Shown here piece by piece: positions 17,861 through 26,411 of a stretch of DNA of 64,000 nt. The notes below the pieces were generated by a model that ran no database searches, was not told where the DNA came from, and saw only the letters and a list, made by a program, of their open reading frames with translations. Source of the DNA: Streptomyces sp. NBC_01429 (lineage in GTDB: Bacteria > Actinomycetota > Actinomycetes > Streptomycetales > Streptomycetaceae); contig NZ_CP109599.1 in assembly GCF_036231945.1 (NCBI RefSeq), positions 6,599,501-6,663,500 of the forward strand, in the 5' to 3' direction. Position numbers and translations under genes: made by a program. The first letter of the stretch is position 1, and each line of letters starts with the position of its first letter.

Positions 17861-17896
17861 GCCGCTGCTCTGAGTGCCGCCGCCCTGAGCAGCGGC
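17861..17896. terminator. convergent hairpin
   Basis: gccgctgctc / gagcagcggc with a 16-nt loop between the GH-like gene and the convergent exporter gene. Confidence 0.6.
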
Positions 17897-17905
17897 CGCC
17901 GCGGA

Positions 17906-18832
17906 CTACGTGCGGGCTCGCTGGGTGACCACGATGCAGACCAGCACCGCCACGGCGGCCAGCGGCGCGGCGGGCGTGAGGTGTTCGCCCAGCAGGAGCA
18001 CCGACCAGACCAGGGTCAGCACCGGCTGGGCGAGCTGGAGCTGACTGGCCTTGGCGATACCGATCGCCGCCATGCCCCGGTACCAGACGTACAGTCCGAA
18101 GAACTGCGAACCGGCCGCCACCCAGACCAGCCCGATCACCCCGTGGGCCGTCAGGCGCACCGGTTCGAACGACAGCGCCACCGCCGCGCCCGCCACCGAG
18201 AGCGGCAGACAGCCGACCAGCGCCCAGCCGACCACCTGCCAGCCGGGCATCTCCCGCGCCAGCCTGCCGCCCTCCGTGTAGCCCGCAGCGCAGACCAGCA
18301 GCGCGCCGAAGAGATACAGATCCCCGGCGGACAGGGCGCCGCCGCTCTGCTGGACCGCGAAGGCGATCACCACGGCCGCGCCGGCCAGCGCGGCGACCCA
18401 GAAGCTCCGGGAGGGCCGCCGGCCCGTGCGCACCGCGCCGAACGCGGCGGTGGTGAGCGGCAGCAGCCCGACCACGACGGCCGCGTGCGCGGTGGTCGAG
18501 GTCTCCAGCGCCAGCGTCGTCAGCAGCGGGAAGCCCACCACGACGCCGCCGCCGACCACCGCGAGGCCGCCCCAGTGGCGGCGCCCGGGGAGCGGGACGC
18601 GCAGCGCCAGCAGGAAACCGCCGGCGAGCAGCGCGGCGAGCACGCCGCGCACGGCGACGAGGGACCAGGGGCCGAAGCTCTCCAGCCCCCACACGGTGGA
18701 CGGGAAGGTGAGCGAGAAGGACAGGACGCCGAGCCCGGCGAGCAGGGTGCCGCCGCCGTCCCGGCGACCGCTGTCGGAAGCCTCGCCGACTGCTATCGAA
18801 CCGGAGCCGGTAGCGCTATTCTGTGCTGTCAT
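17906..18832 (-). CDS. EamA/DMT-family exporter
   Basis: 308 aa with about ten hydrophobic segments in two EamA repeats (starting LLAGLGVLSFSLTFPSTVWGL and later DLYLFGALLVCAAGYTEGG ... LVWSVLLLGEHLTPAAPLAA). DMT exporters move amino acids and other small metabolites out of the cell. Its ATG overlaps the ATG of the divergent MocR regulator by two bases (CATG at 18830-18833), and a TACGCT box lies 5 nt upstream inside the regulator's coding region, implying leaderless expression. MocR regulators usually control the divergent neighbour, so this exporter is the likely target. Confidence 0.88.
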   Translation of the reverse strand: MTAQNSATGSGSIAVGEASDSGRRDGGGTLLAGLGVLSFSLTFPSTVWGLESFGPWSLVAVRGVLAALLAGGFLLALRVPLPGRRHWGGLAVVGGGVVVGFPLLTTLALETSTTAHAAVVVGLLPLTTAAFGAVRTGRRPSRSFWVAALAGAAVVIAFAVQQSGGALSAGDLYLFGALLVCAAGYTEGGRLAREMPGWQVVGWALVGCLPLSVAGAAVALSFEPVRLTAHGVIGLVWVAAGSQFFGLYVWYRGMAAIGIAKASQLQLAQPVLTLVWSVLLLGEHLTPAAPLAAVAVLVCIVVTQRART

Positions 18833-18845
18833 GCAAGAGCGTAGC
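18817..18845. promoter_or_regulatory. shared CATG start and two opposed -10 boxes
   Basis: Plus strand: TATTCT at 18817-18822, 8 nt before ATG 18831. Minus strand: TACGCT (complement at 18838-18843), 5 nt before the ATG that reads leftward from 18832. Each -10 lies in the other gene's coding region and the start codons share two bases, so there is no intergenic DNA at all. Confidence 0.6.
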
Positions 18846-20270
18846 AGCGTGTCCGAACTGGCGAATTCCCTGCGGGCGGAGTTGAACCGCTACTCACCCG
18901 GTGGAAAGCTGCCGTCCAGCCGCGCTCTGGTCGAGCGCTTCCGGGTCTCGCCGGTGACCGTCTCCCGCGCCCTCGCCCGGCTCGCCGCCGAAGGACTGGT
19001 GACCACCCGCCCCGGCGCCGGGGCCTTCCGCGCCCCCGCCAGACCCGGGACGCCCCCGCCCGGCGACACCTCCTGGCAGGAGGTCACCCTCAGCGCCGAC
19101 GCCTCGGCCGAACCCGTACCGCGCGCCGTCGACGCCTCCGGGGTGCTCGTCACGCTCGCCGAGCCCGCGCCCGGCGTCATCGAGTTCAACGGCGGCTATC
19201 TGCACCCCTCGCTCCAGCCCGAGCAGGCGATGGGCGCCGCCCTGGCGCGGGCCGGCAGACGGCCGGGCGCCTGGGGCCGGCCGCCCGTCGACGGCCTGCC
19301 CGAGCTGCGCGACTGGTTCGCCCGGGGGATCGGCGAGACCCGCACCGCCGCCGAGGTACTGATCACGGCGGGCGGCCAGAGCGCGCTGACCACCGCGTTG
19401 CGGGCGCTCGCACCGCCCGGCGCGCCCCTCCTCGTCGAATCACCCACCTACCCGGGGATGCTGGCGATCGCCCGCGCCGCCGGGCTGCGCCCCGTACCGG
19501 TGCCGGTGGACGCCGAGGGGGTACGGCCCGAGCTGCTCGCCGCCGCGTTCCGCGCCTCCGGCGCCAAGGTCTTCATCTGCCAGCCGCTCTTCCAGAACCC
19601 CACCGGCGCCGTGCTCTCGGCGGCCCGCCGGCCCGAGGTGCTGCGGATCGCCCGGGAGGCCGGGGCGTTCGTCGTGGAGGACGACTTCGTACGGCGGCTG
19701 GTCCACGAGGACGCGGGCCCGCTGCCCGGACCGCTGGCCGCCGACGACCCCCACGGCGTCGTCGTGCACGTCTGCTCGCTCACCAAGGCGACCTCCCCGA
19801 GCCTGCGGGTCGCCGCGCTGGTCGCGCGCGGCCCGGTCCTGGAGCGGCTGCGCGCCATCCATGTGGTCGACACCTTCTTCGTACCGCGCCCGTTCCAGGA
19901 AGCCGCGCTCGAACTGGTGGGATCCGCCGCCTGGAACCGCCATCTGCGCTCCCTCTCCACCGAGCTGACGAACCGCAGGAACACCATGACCGCCGCGCTG
20001 CGCACCGCGCTGCCCGAACTCGCGCTCCCGCACATCCCGGCCGGCGGCTACCACCTCTGGCTGCGCCTGCCGGACGGCACCGACGAACAGGCCGTCGTCT
20101 CCGCCGCCCTGCGCGCGGGCGTCGCGGTCGCGCCGGGCCGGCCGTACTTCGGCGCTGAGCCGCCCGCCGCCCATCTGCGGCTGAGCTTCGCCGCGGTGGC
20201 GGGAGCCGGGCAGATCACCGAGGGCGTACGGCGGCTGCGGACGGCCTGCGACGGGACGCTCGGCCGCTGA
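18831..20270 (+). CDS. MocR-family (GntR-aminotransferase fusion) regulator
   Basis: 479 aa. Residues 1-75 are a GntR winged helix (LPSSRALVERFRVSPVTVSRALARLAAEGLV); the rest is a fold-type I aminotransferase domain (LITAGGQSALTTALRAL, CQPLFQNPTGAVLS, VVEDDFVRRLV, and the PLP lysine in SLTKATSPSLRVA). MocR proteins bind PLP and use the domain as a sensor. The stop codon is embedded in its own terminator stem. Likely regulates the divergent EamA exporter and itself. Confidence 0.92.
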   Translation: MQERSSVSELANSLRAELNRYSPGGKLPSSRALVERFRVSPVTVSRALARLAAEGLVTTRPGAGAFRAPARPGTPPPGDTSWQEVTLSADASAEPVPRAVDASGVLVTLAEPAPGVIEFNGGYLHPSLQPEQAMGAALARAGRRPGAWGRPPVDGLPELRDWFARGIGETRTAAEVLITAGGQSALTTALRALAPPGAPLLVESPTYPGMLAIARAAGLRPVPVPVDAEGVRPELLAAAFRASGAKVFICQPLFQNPTGAVLSAARRPEVLRIAREAGAFVVEDDFVRRLVHEDAGPLPGPLAADDPHGVVVHVCSLTKATSPSLRVAALVARGPVLERLRAIHVVDTFFVPRPFQEAALELVGSAAWNRHLRSLSTELTNRRNTMTAALRTALPELALPHIPAGGYHLWLRLPDGTDEQAVVSAALRAGVAVAPGRPYFGAEPPAAHLRLSFAAVAGAGQITEGVRRLRTACDGTLGR

Positions 20271-20296
20271 AGTCCCCGGCGGCCGGGGACTTCAGC
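20266..20296 (+). terminator. terminator overlapping the MocR stop
   Basis: Perfect 14-bp stem gctgaagtccccgg / ccggggacttcagc, loop cgg; the TGA stop is bases 3-5 of the 5' arm. Confidence 0.85.
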
Positions 20297-20333
20297 GGGT
20301 CGGACGTGGACGCCGGTCAGCTCATGGAGCCGG

Positions 20334-21746
20334 TCAGCTCACGGTGACCGTCTGGAGCAGGTTGTTGTAGCCGGTGGCCGCCTCCCAGGTGGAGGCGTTG
20401 GCGAGCCGGATCGAGTACAGCGGATTCTGCGGCACCGCCGGGTCGGGCAGGTTGAGCAGCAGGCTGTAGCTGCCCGCCGGCAGGGTGCTGGGCAGGGTCA
20501 CGCTCCGGTCGATCGTCGTGGTGCTGCCCGCGAGCCAGGTGCGCGGGTCGCCGGTCAGCGCGAGCCGGTACACCTGGGAGGTGGCGGTGTTGCGCAGGAC
20601 CAGTTCGAGGCCGCGCGGGTTGAACGGCGCCGCGAATCCGTCGTTCTTGACGGTGATGCTCACCGGCAGGGTGCCGCCCCGGCTCGCGGTGGTCGGGTAC
20701 GTACCGCTCTGGAGGGCGAAGCGGTAGCCGAGGCTACGGGTGATCTCGGGCAGACAGCCGCCGCTGCGCCAGCCGTTGATGACGTTCGGCTCGTAGTCGG
20801 TGTTGAGGTAGGACCAGTGGAACATCTTCAGCTCGGACAGCGCGGTGGGACAGCTCGTCCGGGGCGCGTTGGTGCCGCAGGTCTCGCCGCCCATCGGCAG
20901 GTGGTTCGTCTCGGCGGCCAGATAGGGGTATTCGACGGCGGTGTTCTCGTACGTCCCGTAGTCGTCGGCGCTGGCGAGGAAGCAGTCGTTGTGGTGGCCG
21001 AGCCGGGCGGCCGACGAGCCGTTGTACGCCTGGGAGGCGGGCAGCGCGGTGGTCCCGTACATGGTGCGCTTGTACTTGGGCGTGCGCAGCTGCACCATCC
21101 GCGTCGAGGGCAGCACCCCGAGGGTCTTGTCGACGACGGCCTTGCGGTTGGCCCAGTCGGCGGTGGTGACATTGCCCGCGTCGCCGAAGTTCTTGGTGTA
21201 GTACCCCTCGCCCCAGGCGCCGACGAACCCGGCCTGGACGAGGTAGACGACATCGCTGTTGGCGCTCAGATAGGGCGCGAGCTGGTCCAGGTGGGAGAGG
21301 ACCCGGTCCTTGGTGGCGTCGGCGCCGTCGGTGGAGTCGGTGTAGGCGAACCGGACGATGGTCTTGAGTCCGGCGGCGCGCACGGTGTCGAACTGGCGCT
21401 GGAGCCGGTCGAGCGCCGTCCGGCTGATCGCGCTGTTCTTGAAGTCGGCGAGATAGAAGACGCACATCACCAGCGAGACCGAGTCGTTGACCCGGTAGCC
21501 CTGGAGGGTGGCGGCGCTGAAGTCGCTCTTGTCGCAGTCGCCCTGGTGGCGGTAGAGGCCGCGCTCGGGGTTGGCGAAGTTCTCGGTGGTCTGGGTGTAC
21601 GTCACCGAGGCGGCGCTCGTCCCGCTCTCGCCCGCAGTCCCGGCGAGCCGGGCGGAGGCGGGGGAGGCGCCGGCGAGCAGCGTGCCCACCAGGCCCATCA
21701 GGGTGAGGCCCTTGAGGACGAGTCGGCCGGGGTTCTGTCTCTTCAT
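20334..21746 (-). CDS. secreted DUF4832/DUF4874 protein
   Basis: 470 aa with a Sec signal (about 1-32, LVLKGLTLMGLVGTLLAGASPASA). DUF4874 region (FANPERGLYRH through AWGEGYY, about 55-190) is a TIM-barrel-like domain; DUF4832 follows (MVQLRTPKYKR, LGHHNDCFLASADDYGTY, MFHWSYLNTDY, GYRFALQSG), then a C-terminal beta-sandwich (VSITVKNDGFAAPFNPRGLEL). Function untested; proteins of this type are found in polysaccharide-utilisation loci. It is the last gene of the sugar ABC operon, 107 nt after the permease, with aggaaagg upstream. Confidence 0.85.
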   Translation of the reverse strand: MKRQNPGRLVLKGLTLMGLVGTLLAGASPASARLAGTAGESGTSAASVTYTQTTENFANPERGLYRHQGDCDKSDFSAATLQGYRVNDSVSLVMCVFYLADFKNSAISRTALDRLQRQFDTVRAAGLKTIVRFAYTDSTDGADATKDRVLSHLDQLAPYLSANSDVVYLVQAGFVGAWGEGYYTKNFGDAGNVTTADWANRKAVVDKTLGVLPSTRMVQLRTPKYKRTMYGTTALPASQAYNGSSAARLGHHNDCFLASADDYGTYENTAVEYPYLAAETNHLPMGGETCGTNAPRTSCPTALSELKMFHWSYLNTDYEPNVINGWRSGGCLPEITRSLGYRFALQSGTYPTTASRGGTLPVSITVKNDGFAAPFNPRGLELVLRNTATSQVYRLALTGDPRTWLAGSTTTIDRSVTLPSTLPAGSYSLLLNLPDPAVPQNPLYSIRLANASTWEAATGYNNLLQTVTVS

Positions 21747-21853
21747 GAGCTGGTTCCTTTCCTGTCGGGACCGTGGTCCCTCGGGATCCGGTCCGGTGGG
21801 GGGTCCGGCCGCCGCGACGGCCGGAGGAATGCGGCGGGGCGGGCCGCGCGGGG

Positions 21854-22690
21854 TCAGCCCTTGACGCCGGTGTGCGCGATCCCCTGGATGAACTGGCGCT
21901 GGAGGAAGACGAAGACGGCGATCACGGGCAGCGAGGCCAGCAGGGAGCCCGCCATCAGCACCGGATAGTCGGTCTGGAACTGCCCCTGGAGCGTCGCCAG
22001 CCCCGCGGAGAGTGTCATCTTTTCCGGATCGGTGTTGACCACCAGTGGCCAGAAAAGATCGTTCCAGGACCAGAGCAGGGCGAGCACGGAGAGCGCGATC
22101 ACCCCGGGACGGGCCAGGGGCAGCATGATCGACCAGTAGATCCGCCACGGCCCCGCGCCGTCGAGGCGGGCCGCCTCCTCCAGCTCGGGCGGCAGTCCGA
22201 GGAAGAACTGCCGCAGCAGGAAGACTCCGAAGGCGCTGAACATGCCCGGAACGATCAGCGCCTGGAGGGAGTTGAGCCAGCCCAGGGACGACATGATCTG
22301 GTACTGCGGGATGATGAACAGCTGCGGTGGCACCATCAGCACGCACAGGAACAGCCCGAACAGCGTCTGCCGCCCGGGGAAGCGCAGCCGGGCGAAGGCG
22401 TAGGCGGCCAGCGGGCAGAACAGGATCTGCCCGGCCGTACGACCGGCCGCCATCAGTACGGTGTTGAGGAACTGGTCGCCGAACGGCAGCAGTTCGAAGA
22501 CCTTGCCGTAGTTCTCCCAGTGGCCGGCGGGCAGCAGCGACGGCGGGACCCGGGTGGCGGCGGAGAGCGTCTGGAGCGAGGTGATGAGCTGCCAGACGAA
22601 GGGCGCGATCATCACCAGCGAGGCGGGGATCAGCACGGCGTGCACCCCGATGTGGGACCTGGTCCGTGCCCGCGGCCGGGACTCAGCCAT
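21854..22690 (-). CDS. carbohydrate ABC transporter permease (MalG-like)
   Basis: 278 aa, six membrane segments, with the EAA loop EEAARLDGAGPWRIYWSIMLP (about 170-190) that docks the ATPase. It overlaps the upstream permease gene by 8 nt. The operon has no ATPase gene, as is usual in Streptomyces where a shared MsiK-type ATPase serves many sugar importers (family knowledge). Substrate unknown. Confidence 0.93.
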   Translation of the reverse strand: MAESRPRARTRSHIGVHAVLIPASLVMIAPFVWQLITSLQTLSAATRVPPSLLPAGHWENYGKVFELLPFGDQFLNTVLMAAGRTAGQILFCPLAAYAFARLRFPGRQTLFGLFLCVLMVPPQLFIIPQYQIMSSLGWLNSLQALIVPGMFSAFGVFLLRQFFLGLPPELEEAARLDGAGPWRIYWSIMLPLARPGVIALSVLALLWSWNDLFWPLVVNTDPEKMTLSAGLATLQGQFQTDYPVLMAGSLLASLPVIAVFVFLQRQFIQGIAHTGVKG

Positions 22691-23738
22691 AGTGCACCCA
22701 CCTCTTCTGGAGCCGGAACTGGAGGGCGGTCAGGGCGATGATGACGGCCAGCAGCAGCATCACGATCGCCGCCGCGTAGCCGCGGTCGTTGGTCACGAAG
22801 GCCCGGTCGTAGAAGAGCTGGACGACCGTCTGGAGCCGGGGGAAAGCGGGGTTCGCGCGCGCGCTCTGCCCCGAGCCGGCCAGCACGTAGACCAGGTCGA
22901 AGAGTTGCAGCGAGCCGATCACCGAGATGACCGACACGAAGAACGCGGTGGGGGAGAGCAGCGGCACGGTGATCCTCAGGAACTGCCGCACCGGACCCGC
23001 CCCGTCGATGGCCGCGGCGTCGTAGTACTCCTGGGGGATCGCCTGCATCCCCGCCAGGAAGATGATCAGGTTGTAGCCGACGCTGCTCCAGATCCCCACC
23101 AGGACCAGCGCGTACATCGCCGTGTCCGGGTCCGCGATCCAGTTGGGGCCGTCGATGCCGACCAGCGACAGTACGTGGTTGATCAGCCCGTAGTCGCCGT
23201 TGTACAGCCAGCGCCAGACCATGGCGACGGCCACCGGCATGGTGACGACGGGCAGGAAGAACAGCGTCCGGTAGACGCCCACCCCGCGCAGCCCCTCCCG
23301 GTTGAGCAGCGCGGCGAAGACGATCGCGAGGGGGATGGCCAGCAGCCCCAGCACCGTGTACGTCACGGTGTTGAGCAGGGAGGTGCCGACCTGCGGGTCG
23401 CTCAGGAGGCGGCGGTAGTTGTCGAGGCCCGTCCAGGTGTGGCCGCCGAAGGCGCCCCACTCGGTGAGCGAGAAGTAGCCGGTCTGGACGACGGGCCAGA
23501 GGTAGAAGACGGCCAGACCGAGGCCGACGGGCGCGATGAACGCGTACCCCCACAGGGCCTCCGCCACGCGGTCCCGGCGCGGCAGGGCCCGGCCGAGAAG
23601 GGTTCTCCCGGAGGCCGGCCGGGGTACCGCGGCGGGCGCCGGGGCCGGGGCGGACCCGGGTGCTGGTGCTGGTGCGGGATCGGGACCGGGACCGGGGCCG
23701 CCGCCGGTCGTGGACTCACGGCTGGAGCGAAACGTCAT
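22683..23738 (-). CDS. carbohydrate ABC transporter permease (MalF-like)
   Basis: 351 aa. The first 45 residues are an unusual low-complexity Pro/Ala/Gly stretch (GPGPGPDPAPAPAPGSAPAP); then six membrane segments starting ALWGYAFIAPVGLGLAVFYL, with the EAA-type loop YYDAAAIDGAGPVRQFLRI. It partners the MalG-like protein. The gene is separated by one base from the upstream binding-protein gene, so the three are cotranscribed. Confidence 0.93.
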   Translation of the reverse strand: MTFRSSRESTTGGGPGPGPDPAPAPAPGSAPAPAPAAVPRPASGRTLLGRALPRRDRVAEALWGYAFIAPVGLGLAVFYLWPVVQTGYFSLTEWGAFGGHTWTGLDNYRRLLSDPQVGTSLLNTVTYTVLGLLAIPLAIVFAALLNREGLRGVGVYRTLFFLPVVTMPVAVAMVWRWLYNGDYGLINHVLSLVGIDGPNWIADPDTAMYALVLVGIWSSVGYNLIIFLAGMQAIPQEYYDAAAIDGAGPVRQFLRITVPLLSPTAFFVSVISVIGSLQLFDLVYVLAGSGQSARANPAFPRLQTVVQLFYDRAFVTNDRGYAAAIVMLLLAVIIALTALQFRLQKRWVHYG

Positions 23739-23739
23739 C

Positions 23740-25002
23740 TCACTCCTTGGCGAGCAGGTCGTTCATCGCCCCGGCCAGAGCGGTGGATGCCTCAGCGACG
23801 GTCTGCTCGCCGGTCCACGCCTTGGTGAGATGGGTCAGCTCCGCCTCGTTCCAGGCGGCCGTGTTCTTCGAGACGGGGTAGGGCACCGCGTAGTCGACCG
23901 AGTCCAGCAGGGTGCGCAGCGCGAACTGGGGATGCGCGTTCACCCAGCCGTCCTGGGTGCCCGTGTAGGCGGGCAGCGGACCGGCCTTCCCGAGGGCGAC
24001 GGCGGCCTCCTTCGAGCCGAGGAACCGGACGAACTCCTCGGCCTCGCGCGGGTGGGCGGTCCTGGCCGAGACGACATTGGCCACCCCGTGGATGACGGTG
24101 GCCCGTTTCTCGCCCCGGGGGAGCGGCGCCACATCCACCTTGTCCTTGGTGTACTCGTTCGTGGAGAACTCGCCCGCGTTCCACGAACCGCCCCAGTACA
24201 TGGCGATCCTGCCCGCCTCGAACAGCTGGAGCGGGGCCGTGTCGGTCATGGTCCTGAGGTCGGGCGACTGCTTCTTCTCGATCAGATCCGTCCAGAAGCG
24301 CAGGCCCTCGATGGTCTTCGGATCGTCGTACCCGGACTTCTTGCCGTCGGGGGATATGACGTAACCGCCCGCCTGGGCGATGGTGTTGTACTGGTACTCC
24401 TGGAAGCTGGTCAGCTGCGCCGCGGCGCCGTGCACCCCCTTCGCGGGATCGGTGAGCCGGGCCGCCGCCTTCTTGAAGTCGCTCCAGGTCCAGTCGTCCG
24501 CCGGGTGCGCGACGCCCTTGGCGTCGAAGAGCGCCTTGTTGTACCAGACCCCGACCGTGTCCATGTCCTTGGGCAGGCCGTAGCGCTTGCCGTCGTAGGT
24601 GTACAGATCGACCAGCTGCTCGGGGTAGACGGACAGGTCGATGTCCCCCTCGGCCGACTTCTCGTCCAGCGGTCTGATCACCCCGTTGGACGCGTAGAGC
24701 TGGAAGTTGGGGCCGTTCATCCAGAAGACGTCGGGGGCCGCACCGCCGGTGGCGGCCGTCTTCAGCTTGGCCCAGTACTCGCTCCACGCGGTGAGCCCCA
24801 CCTTGACCGTCACGTCCGGGTGGGTCCTGGTGAACTCCTTGGCCAGCTTCTCCATCACGGGCTTCTGGTTCTTGTCCCAGATCGCGTACGACAGCACGGC
24901 CTTCCCGTCGCCGTCGCTCCCCGCCGGGTCTCCGCCCGAACACCCGGAGACCGACAGCACCACCCCCAGCAGAGCCGCACCGACACGCGCCAGCTTCCCC
25001 AT
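23740..25002 (-). CDS. sugar-binding lipoprotein of ABC transporter
   Basis: 420 aa with a lipobox (VVLSVSGC, Cys about 20), so tethered outside the membrane. Family 1 extracellular solute-binding fold: SYAIWDKNQKPVMEKLAKEF, APDVFWMNGPNFQLYASNG, YGLPKDMDTVGVWYNK, MYWGGSWNAGEF. First gene of the operon; the candidate operator at 25091-25108 lies about 90 nt upstream. The substrate is probably an oligosaccharide or polyol, given the Gfo/Idh/MocA and ROK neighbours (inference). Confidence 0.93.
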   Translation of the reverse strand: MGKLARVGAALLGVVLSVSGCSGGDPAGSDGDGKAVLSYAIWDKNQKPVMEKLAKEFTRTHPDVTVKVGLTAWSEYWAKLKTAATGGAAPDVFWMNGPNFQLYASNGVIRPLDEKSAEGDIDLSVYPEQLVDLYTYDGKRYGLPKDMDTVGVWYNKALFDAKGVAHPADDWTWSDFKKAAARLTDPAKGVHGAAAQLTSFQEYQYNTIAQAGGYVISPDGKKSGYDDPKTIEGLRFWTDLIEKKQSPDLRTMTDTAPLQLFEAGRIAMYWGGSWNAGEFSTNEYTKDKVDVAPLPRGEKRATVIHGVANVVSARTAHPREAEEFVRFLGSKEAAVALGKAGPLPAYTGTQDGWVNAHPQFALRTLLDSVDYAVPYPVSKNTAAWNEAELTHLTKAWTGEQTVAEASTALAGAMNDLLAKE

Positions 25003-25090
25003 GCCCGGACCTCCTCATGAACGAGGCGCACCAGGCGCCACGCACCAACGGCCGACCCCGGACAGCGATGCGCTGTCCGGGGCCGTGAAA

Positions 25091-25108
25091 GTTAATGCCT
25101 AATGATGG
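25091..25108. promoter_or_regulatory. candidate ROK operator A (ABC operon)
   Basis: gttaatgcctaatgatgg matches operator B (26362-26379) as GTTA-N3/4-CTAATRATG. It is AT-rich against a very GC-rich background and lies between the ROK gene and the ABC operon. Confidence 0.5.
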
Positions 25109-25141
25109 AGTCCAGGGAAAGTAAGTCAAGACTCGATTGGG

Positions 25142-26341
25142 TCACAGGGCCGAGCGGCGCCGCCCCTGGCGAGGCGCCGTCAGGAAGCTCTCCGGTGCGG
25201 CGATTTCACCGGGTTCGTACAGACCTCGGTCGACATGGTCCAGCGCCAGCCGCAGCGCGCCCAGGGCCACGCCCTCGTCACCGAAGGCGGAGATCCTGAC
25301 CTCGGGGGTACGGATGCACCAGCGGTCCAGCTCGCGCCGCAGCGGCTCCACGATGAGATCGGCGGACCGGGAGAACCCGCCCCCGAACACGACCAGTTCG
25401 GGATCGAGGGTGAGCACCAGGGCCGAGGCGCCTACGGCCAGCTCGCGCACGTAGCGCCGTACCGCCGTCAGGGCCTTCTGATCCCCCTCGCGGGCCGCTC
25501 GGAACACGTCCTCCGGCGCCGCGTGCGGATCGTCGGCCGGCCGGCCGCCGGGCCAGGACCGCAGATGGCCCGGCGCGCGCTCCCAGCCGGCGGCGGGCAG
25601 CGCCCCGATCTCACCGGCGGCGTTCCCGAAGCCCCGGTGGAGCTTGCCGTCGATGATCAGGCCGGTGCCCGTACGCAGCCCGGCCAGCAGGAACACCACG
25701 TCCTTGGCGTGCCGGGCGACCCCGCGCCAGGACTCCGCCAGCGCCGCCAGCTTGCCGTCGTTCTCCACCAGGATCGCGCCCGCCACCAGCCCCCCGACAT
25801 GGGCGGCCACATCGAGACCGGTCCACTCGGGCAGCGCCTCGGACAGCATCACCCGGCCCGTACCGTCGACCAGCCCGGTGGTGGCCACCCCGGTCACCCA
25901 CACGGCCGAGGCGGGGGTGCCGGAGCCGGTCAGCGCCTCCTGTACGGCCCGGTCCACGGCGGCCAGCCGCTCGGTGCGCCCCATCGACGGGGTGACGGCG
26001 ACCCGGGCGCTGTGCTGCACCTCGCCGTCCAGATCCGCCACCAGGGCCAGCACCTTGTGGCCGCCGATGTCGACCCCGAGCACCCGGCCGGCGTCGGCCC
26101 GGAAGCGGTAGCGGCGGGCGGGGCGGCCCACGGTGCCGGGCGCCGGAGCCACCTCCACCACCCAGCCGCGCTCCAGCAGTTCCCGTACGACGTCCTCGGT
26201 GGAGGCCCGCGACAGGCCCGTGCGCCGGGCGATCTCGGTCAGGGTCAGTGCCGGTTCGCCGCGCAGCACCCCGATCGCGGCCAGCGCGTTGAGCCGGCGG
26301 AGCCGGGAGAGATCCCCGCCGGCCGGATTTTCGGTCATCAC
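25142..26341 (-). CDS. ROK-family transcriptional repressor
   Basis: 399 aa. N-terminal winged helix (ALTLTEIARRTGLSRASTEDVVRELLERGW, about 30-65) then a ROK sugar-kinase-like domain (VLGVDIGGHKVLALVADLDG, about 88-107; ILVENDGKLAALAESWRG). The ROK zinc Cys cluster is not present (region GFGNAAGEIGALPAAG), so it is a divergent repressor. It sits between the ABC operon and the Gfo/Idh/MocA gene, whose promoter regions share an operator-like motif, so it is the obvious regulator of both. Confidence 0.9.
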   Translation of the reverse strand: MMTENPAGGDLSRLRRLNALAAIGVLRGEPALTLTEIARRTGLSRASTEDVVRELLERGWVVEVAPAPGTVGRPARRYRFRADAGRVLGVDIGGHKVLALVADLDGEVQHSARVAVTPSMGRTERLAAVDRAVQEALTGSGTPASAVWVTGVATTGLVDGTGRVMLSEALPEWTGLDVAAHVGGLVAGAILVENDGKLAALAESWRGVARHAKDVVFLLAGLRTGTGLIIDGKLHRGFGNAAGEIGALPAAGWERAPGHLRSWPGGRPADDPHAAPEDVFRAAREGDQKALTAVRRYVRELAVGASALVLTLDPELVVFGGGFSRSADLIVEPLRRELDRWCIRTPEVRISAFGDEGVALGALRLALDHVDRGLYEPGEIAAPESFLTAPRQGRRRSAL

Positions 26342-26361
26342 ACACCCTTGAGGTCGGCCTG

Positions 26362-26379
26362 GTTACAGCTAATAATGAG
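26362..26379. promoter_or_regulatory. candidate ROK operator B
   Basis: gttacagctaataatgag in the 70-bp divergent gap between the ROK gene and the dehydrogenase gene; same motif as operator A. Confidence 0.5.
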
Positions 26380-26411
26380 GGACTCCGGTGTAATTTCTGG
26401 AAGGGACCCCC

